20,908 nucleotides of DNA, from IMG/VR virus record IMGVR_UViG_3300022871_000144, positions 1 through 20,908 of that record; one strand, written 5' to 3'. Source of the stretch: a virus. Within the stretch, counting starts at the first letter, position 1; each line of letters starts with the position of its first letter. The notes under the pieces were generated by a model that did no database searches, was not told where the DNA came from, and was given only the letters and a program-made list of their open reading frames with translations. This document shows positions 19,612-20,908 of this stretch, piece after piece. The position numbers were made by a program, and so were the translations under genes.

Positions 19612-19787
19612 TGAAATTAAGATGTTTTACTTGTGGTAAAATAGTTTCTACAGAAGTTCCTGAAGATACGATTGTACGAGCATGTCTCGAATGTCCCGAG
19701 TGTCTTGAGAAAGAAGAGGATAAAATGTCAAGACAGAAGAAAAAATTAGATACTGCAAAACAATTTGGCAAAAAATTGCTAAAGTAA
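19611..19787 (+). CDS. Small cysteine-rich zinc-binding protein, 58 aa
   Basis: ATG 19611 shares one base with the preceding stop. CFTCGK (residues 5-10) and CLECPEC (25-31) give five cysteines in the first half, a probable zinc ribbon. The second half is a basic helix (SRQKKKLDTAKQFGKKLLK). The stop again overlaps the next ATG, so four genes in a row from 19453 are translationally coupled. Function unknown. The antisense frame 19571-19771 is a shadow. Confidence 0.7.
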   Translation: MKLRCFTCGKIVSTEVPEDTIVRACLECPECLEKEEDKMSRQKKKLDTAKQFGKKLLK

Positions 19788-19894
19788 TGGATGATTTAAA
19801 ATCAAGTCATATTTTGTTTGTTATACAACAAGCTTATGGAGAGATATCTTGGGACGAGGCTCAAGTTATTTTAAATAATGTTTTAAAAGATTAA
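19787..19894 (+). CDS. Very small protein, 35 aa, unknown function
   Basis: ATG 19787 overlaps the previous stop by one base. The product is MDDLKSSHILFVIQQAYGEI followed by a short helix (SWDEAQVILNNVLKD). The coupled start, matching codon use and tight fit between two genes support it as real, but 35 residues is close to the limit of what can be trusted. No motif recognised. Confidence 0.5.
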   Translation: MDDLKSSHILFVIQQAYGEISWDEAQVILNNVLKD

Positions 19895-19904
19895 AGGATG
19901 AATA

Positions 19905-20333
19905 ATGAATGATTTAAAAGTATATATTAAAATGTGTGGGAAGGCGATAGAGCTACAGAAGAGCTGGAAACCTAGAGTTGGGGATTTAGTTTGGAGAGGT
20001 AAAGAATATTTACCTATACCAGATGCTTGTGGTTATTTAACTGATGTAGATATTTTTGATACACAAGGATATAAAAAGAATGGAGCAATTTGGCTACCAA
20101 GCCAATCCCAGTTGCAGGAGATGGTAATTGAAAAATGGAAAAAAGGTATCAAAGAAGGTAATTCTTATAGGGGTTATCCCATCAGTTTCATAGAAGATTT
20201 TAATCAATTTATACGCTGTCAGATAGCTCAAAAATATAATTGCGTAGATTGGTCTATGGAACAACTCTGGCTAGCATTCGTAATGAAGGAAAAATATAAC
20301 AAGGTTTGGAATGGGGAGGACTGGGTAAAATAA
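19905..20333 (+). CDS. Conserved-looking phage hypothetical protein, 142 aa
   Basis: ATG 19905 follows AAAGGATG (19893-19900). The N-terminal half has CGKAIELQKSWKPRVGDLVW and WRGKEYLPIPDACGY, followed by WLPSQSQLQEMV. The C-terminal half is helical, with FIEDFNQFIRCQIAQKYNC and MEQLWLAFVMKEKYNKVWNG. The WKP..GD and WLPSQ..LQ patterns remind me of a hypothetical protein common in phages and prophages of Firmicutes, for which no function is established. It is soluble, with scattered cysteines that do not form zinc pairs. The next gene starts on its stop codon. Confidence 0.75.
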   Translation: MNDLKVYIKMCGKAIELQKSWKPRVGDLVWRGKEYLPIPDACGYLTDVDIFDTQGYKKNGAIWLPSQSQLQEMVIEKWKKGIKEGNSYRGYPISFIEDFNQFIRCQIAQKYNCVDWSMEQLWLAFVMKEKYNKVWNGEDWVK

Positions 20334-20551
20334 TGAAAAAAACATATCGCATAGTTCCTTATGGGAACGAGTGGGCTATACGTAAAGACGGAACTACTAA
20401 GGTAATTTCAATACATAAAACACAAAAAGAAGCTATTGCTAAAGGAAAACTGAAAGGAAAGATTATTGTGCAGAGAAGAAATGAAATAGGAAAAACAAAT
20501 ATGCCGAGATATTCCATTAGTAGATGGGGAGGACAAGATAATGCAAGATAA
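20333..20551 (+). CDS. DUF2188-like protein, 72 aa
   Basis: I start at ATG 20333, which overlaps the preceding stop (TAATG), rather than at the in-frame ATG 20306 inside the previous gene. TYRIVPYGNEWAIRKDGTTK followed by VISIHKTQKEAIAKGKLKGK matches the usual DUF2188 pattern: a short strand with a Pro-x-Gly turn, W-x-(V/I)-(R/K), and T-Q-x-E-A-I-x-x-(A/G). The end is QRRNEIGKTN plus a Ser/Arg/Gly tail (RYSISRWGGQDNAR). DUF2188 proteins are small and widespread in bacteria and phages; their role is unknown. Confidence 0.7.
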   Translation: MKKTYRIVPYGNEWAIRKDGTTKVISIHKTQKEAIAKGKLKGKIIVQRRNEIGKTNMPRYSISRWGGQDNAR

Positions 20552-20783
20552 AGAGAGTATAGAAAAATTAAAAGAAAGAGTTAGAGCAAAAATAAAAGCT
20601 AATCCACTTCAAGCAAAGCAAAGACTGGAAAAGTTTTGTTCTGATAAAAATTTCACAAGGGAAGCGGAGAGGTTGTTGCTATTTAAAAAATTAACTTGTG
20701 AAGAATATACTACACTTGAGAATAATGTTATACCCATAGTTGCCGATTTATTAAGGCAGATAGATGAGCTAACCAAAAAATAG
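20541..20783 (+). CDS. Helical phage protein, 80 aa, unknown function
   Basis: ATG 20541 lies inside the end of the previous gene (11-base overlap) behind GGGGAGGA (20525-20532). The protein is all helix and highly charged: SIEKLKERVRAKIKANPLQA, then KQRLEKFCSDKNFTREAERL, and a final ADLLRQIDELTKK that could form a coiled coil. One cysteine; no membrane segment. No family recognised. It is part of the lower operon. Confidence 0.65.
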   Translation: MQDKESIEKLKERVRAKIKANPLQAKQRLEKFCSDKNFTREAERLLLFKKLTCEEYTTLENNVIPIVADLLRQIDELTKK

Positions 20784-20795
20784 AGGAGGAAAAGG

Positions 20796-20908
20796 ATGAG
20801 TAAAGTGCTAAAATTAGATATAGACTTAGACGGAAACCCATACATTAAAATAGATGGTCATTTTGCCTCTAATGATGTTGAGGAAAAACTATTATCTCAA
20901 TTCATTAA
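20796..20908 (+). CDS. N-terminal part of an unidentified protein (3' truncated by window edge)
   Basis: ATG 20796 stands behind AGAGGAGGAAAAGG (20782-20795), and the frame is still open at the last base. The visible 37 residues begin MSKVLKLDIDLDGNPYIKID and continue GHFASNDVEEKLLSQFI. They look like a beta hairpin followed by a helix. Too short to assign. Confidence 0.6.
   Translation, partial: MSKVLKLDIDLDGNPYIKIDGHFASNDVEEKLLSQFI

Noticed and set aside
20306-20332. Upstream start for the DUF2188-like gene
   Set aside because: ATG 20333 overlaps the preceding stop as in the neighbouring gene pairs, and the DUF2188 pattern begins right after it.
1-20908. CRISPR array, insertion sequence or attachment site
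   Set aside because: No regularly spaced repeats, transposase motifs, terminal inverted repeats or integrase were seen. The only exact repeats of note are the 16-bp promoter-like motifs.

Overview
This window is a piece of a tailed double-stranded DNA phage (Caudoviricetes), free or integrated. It carries a complete large terminase, an HK97-type portal and a MuF-type head protein in the classical order, all on the plus strand. The DNA is very AT-rich, nearly every gene has a strong AGGAG-type ribosome binding site, and the phage encodes an oxygen-sensitive class III (anaerobic) ribonucleotide reductase. Together these suggest a low-GC anaerobic or facultative host, most likely Clostridia-like Firmicutes. 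The host call is inference. No capsid, tail, polymerase, integrase or NrdG gene is visible here.

Layout. 1-252: the tail end of an unidentified gene. 251-1156: a promoter-like motif, a strongly structured pseudoknotted RNA, and a free-standing HNH endonuclease rich in zinc-binding cysteine pairs. 1179-3165: seven small phage proteins of unknown function in a tight operon. 3193-9187: the packaging/head module, consisting of terminase large subunit (interrupted by two mini-inteins), portal, and a MuF head protein fused to a C-terminal zincin-like metallopeptidase domain. 9221-9993: three small genes, two of them zinc ribbons. 10018-17679: anaerobic ribonucleoside-triphosphate reductase NrdD, interrupted by five inteins (1856 of 2553 residues are intein). 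17680-17940: a gene-free block with two tandem multi-branched RNAs (the second tRNA-like) and a hairpin. 17941-20908: small genes including an exported CHAP lytic enzyme, a holin-sized two-helix membrane protein, two zinc ribbons, a DUF2188-like protein and several unknowns. A three-way-junction RNA ending in an intrinsic terminator lies inside this block.

How it fits together. Four exact copies of a 16-bp intergenic sequence (AATAATATATAATATA) sit just upstream of ribosome binding sites and look like a phage-specific promoter class. TerL and NrdD cannot work until seven protein-splicing events have occurred. The inteins interrupt Walker A and the nuclease Asp motif in TerL, and the cysteine, glycine-rich and zinc-site motifs in NrdD. 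Four NrdD inteins carry LAGLIDADG nucleases with their acidic residues intact. The fifth carries a NUMOD3 segment plus a PD-(D/E)XK/Vsr-like nuclease, an uncommon intein cargo. Mobile nucleases and their recognition targets therefore dominate this locus.
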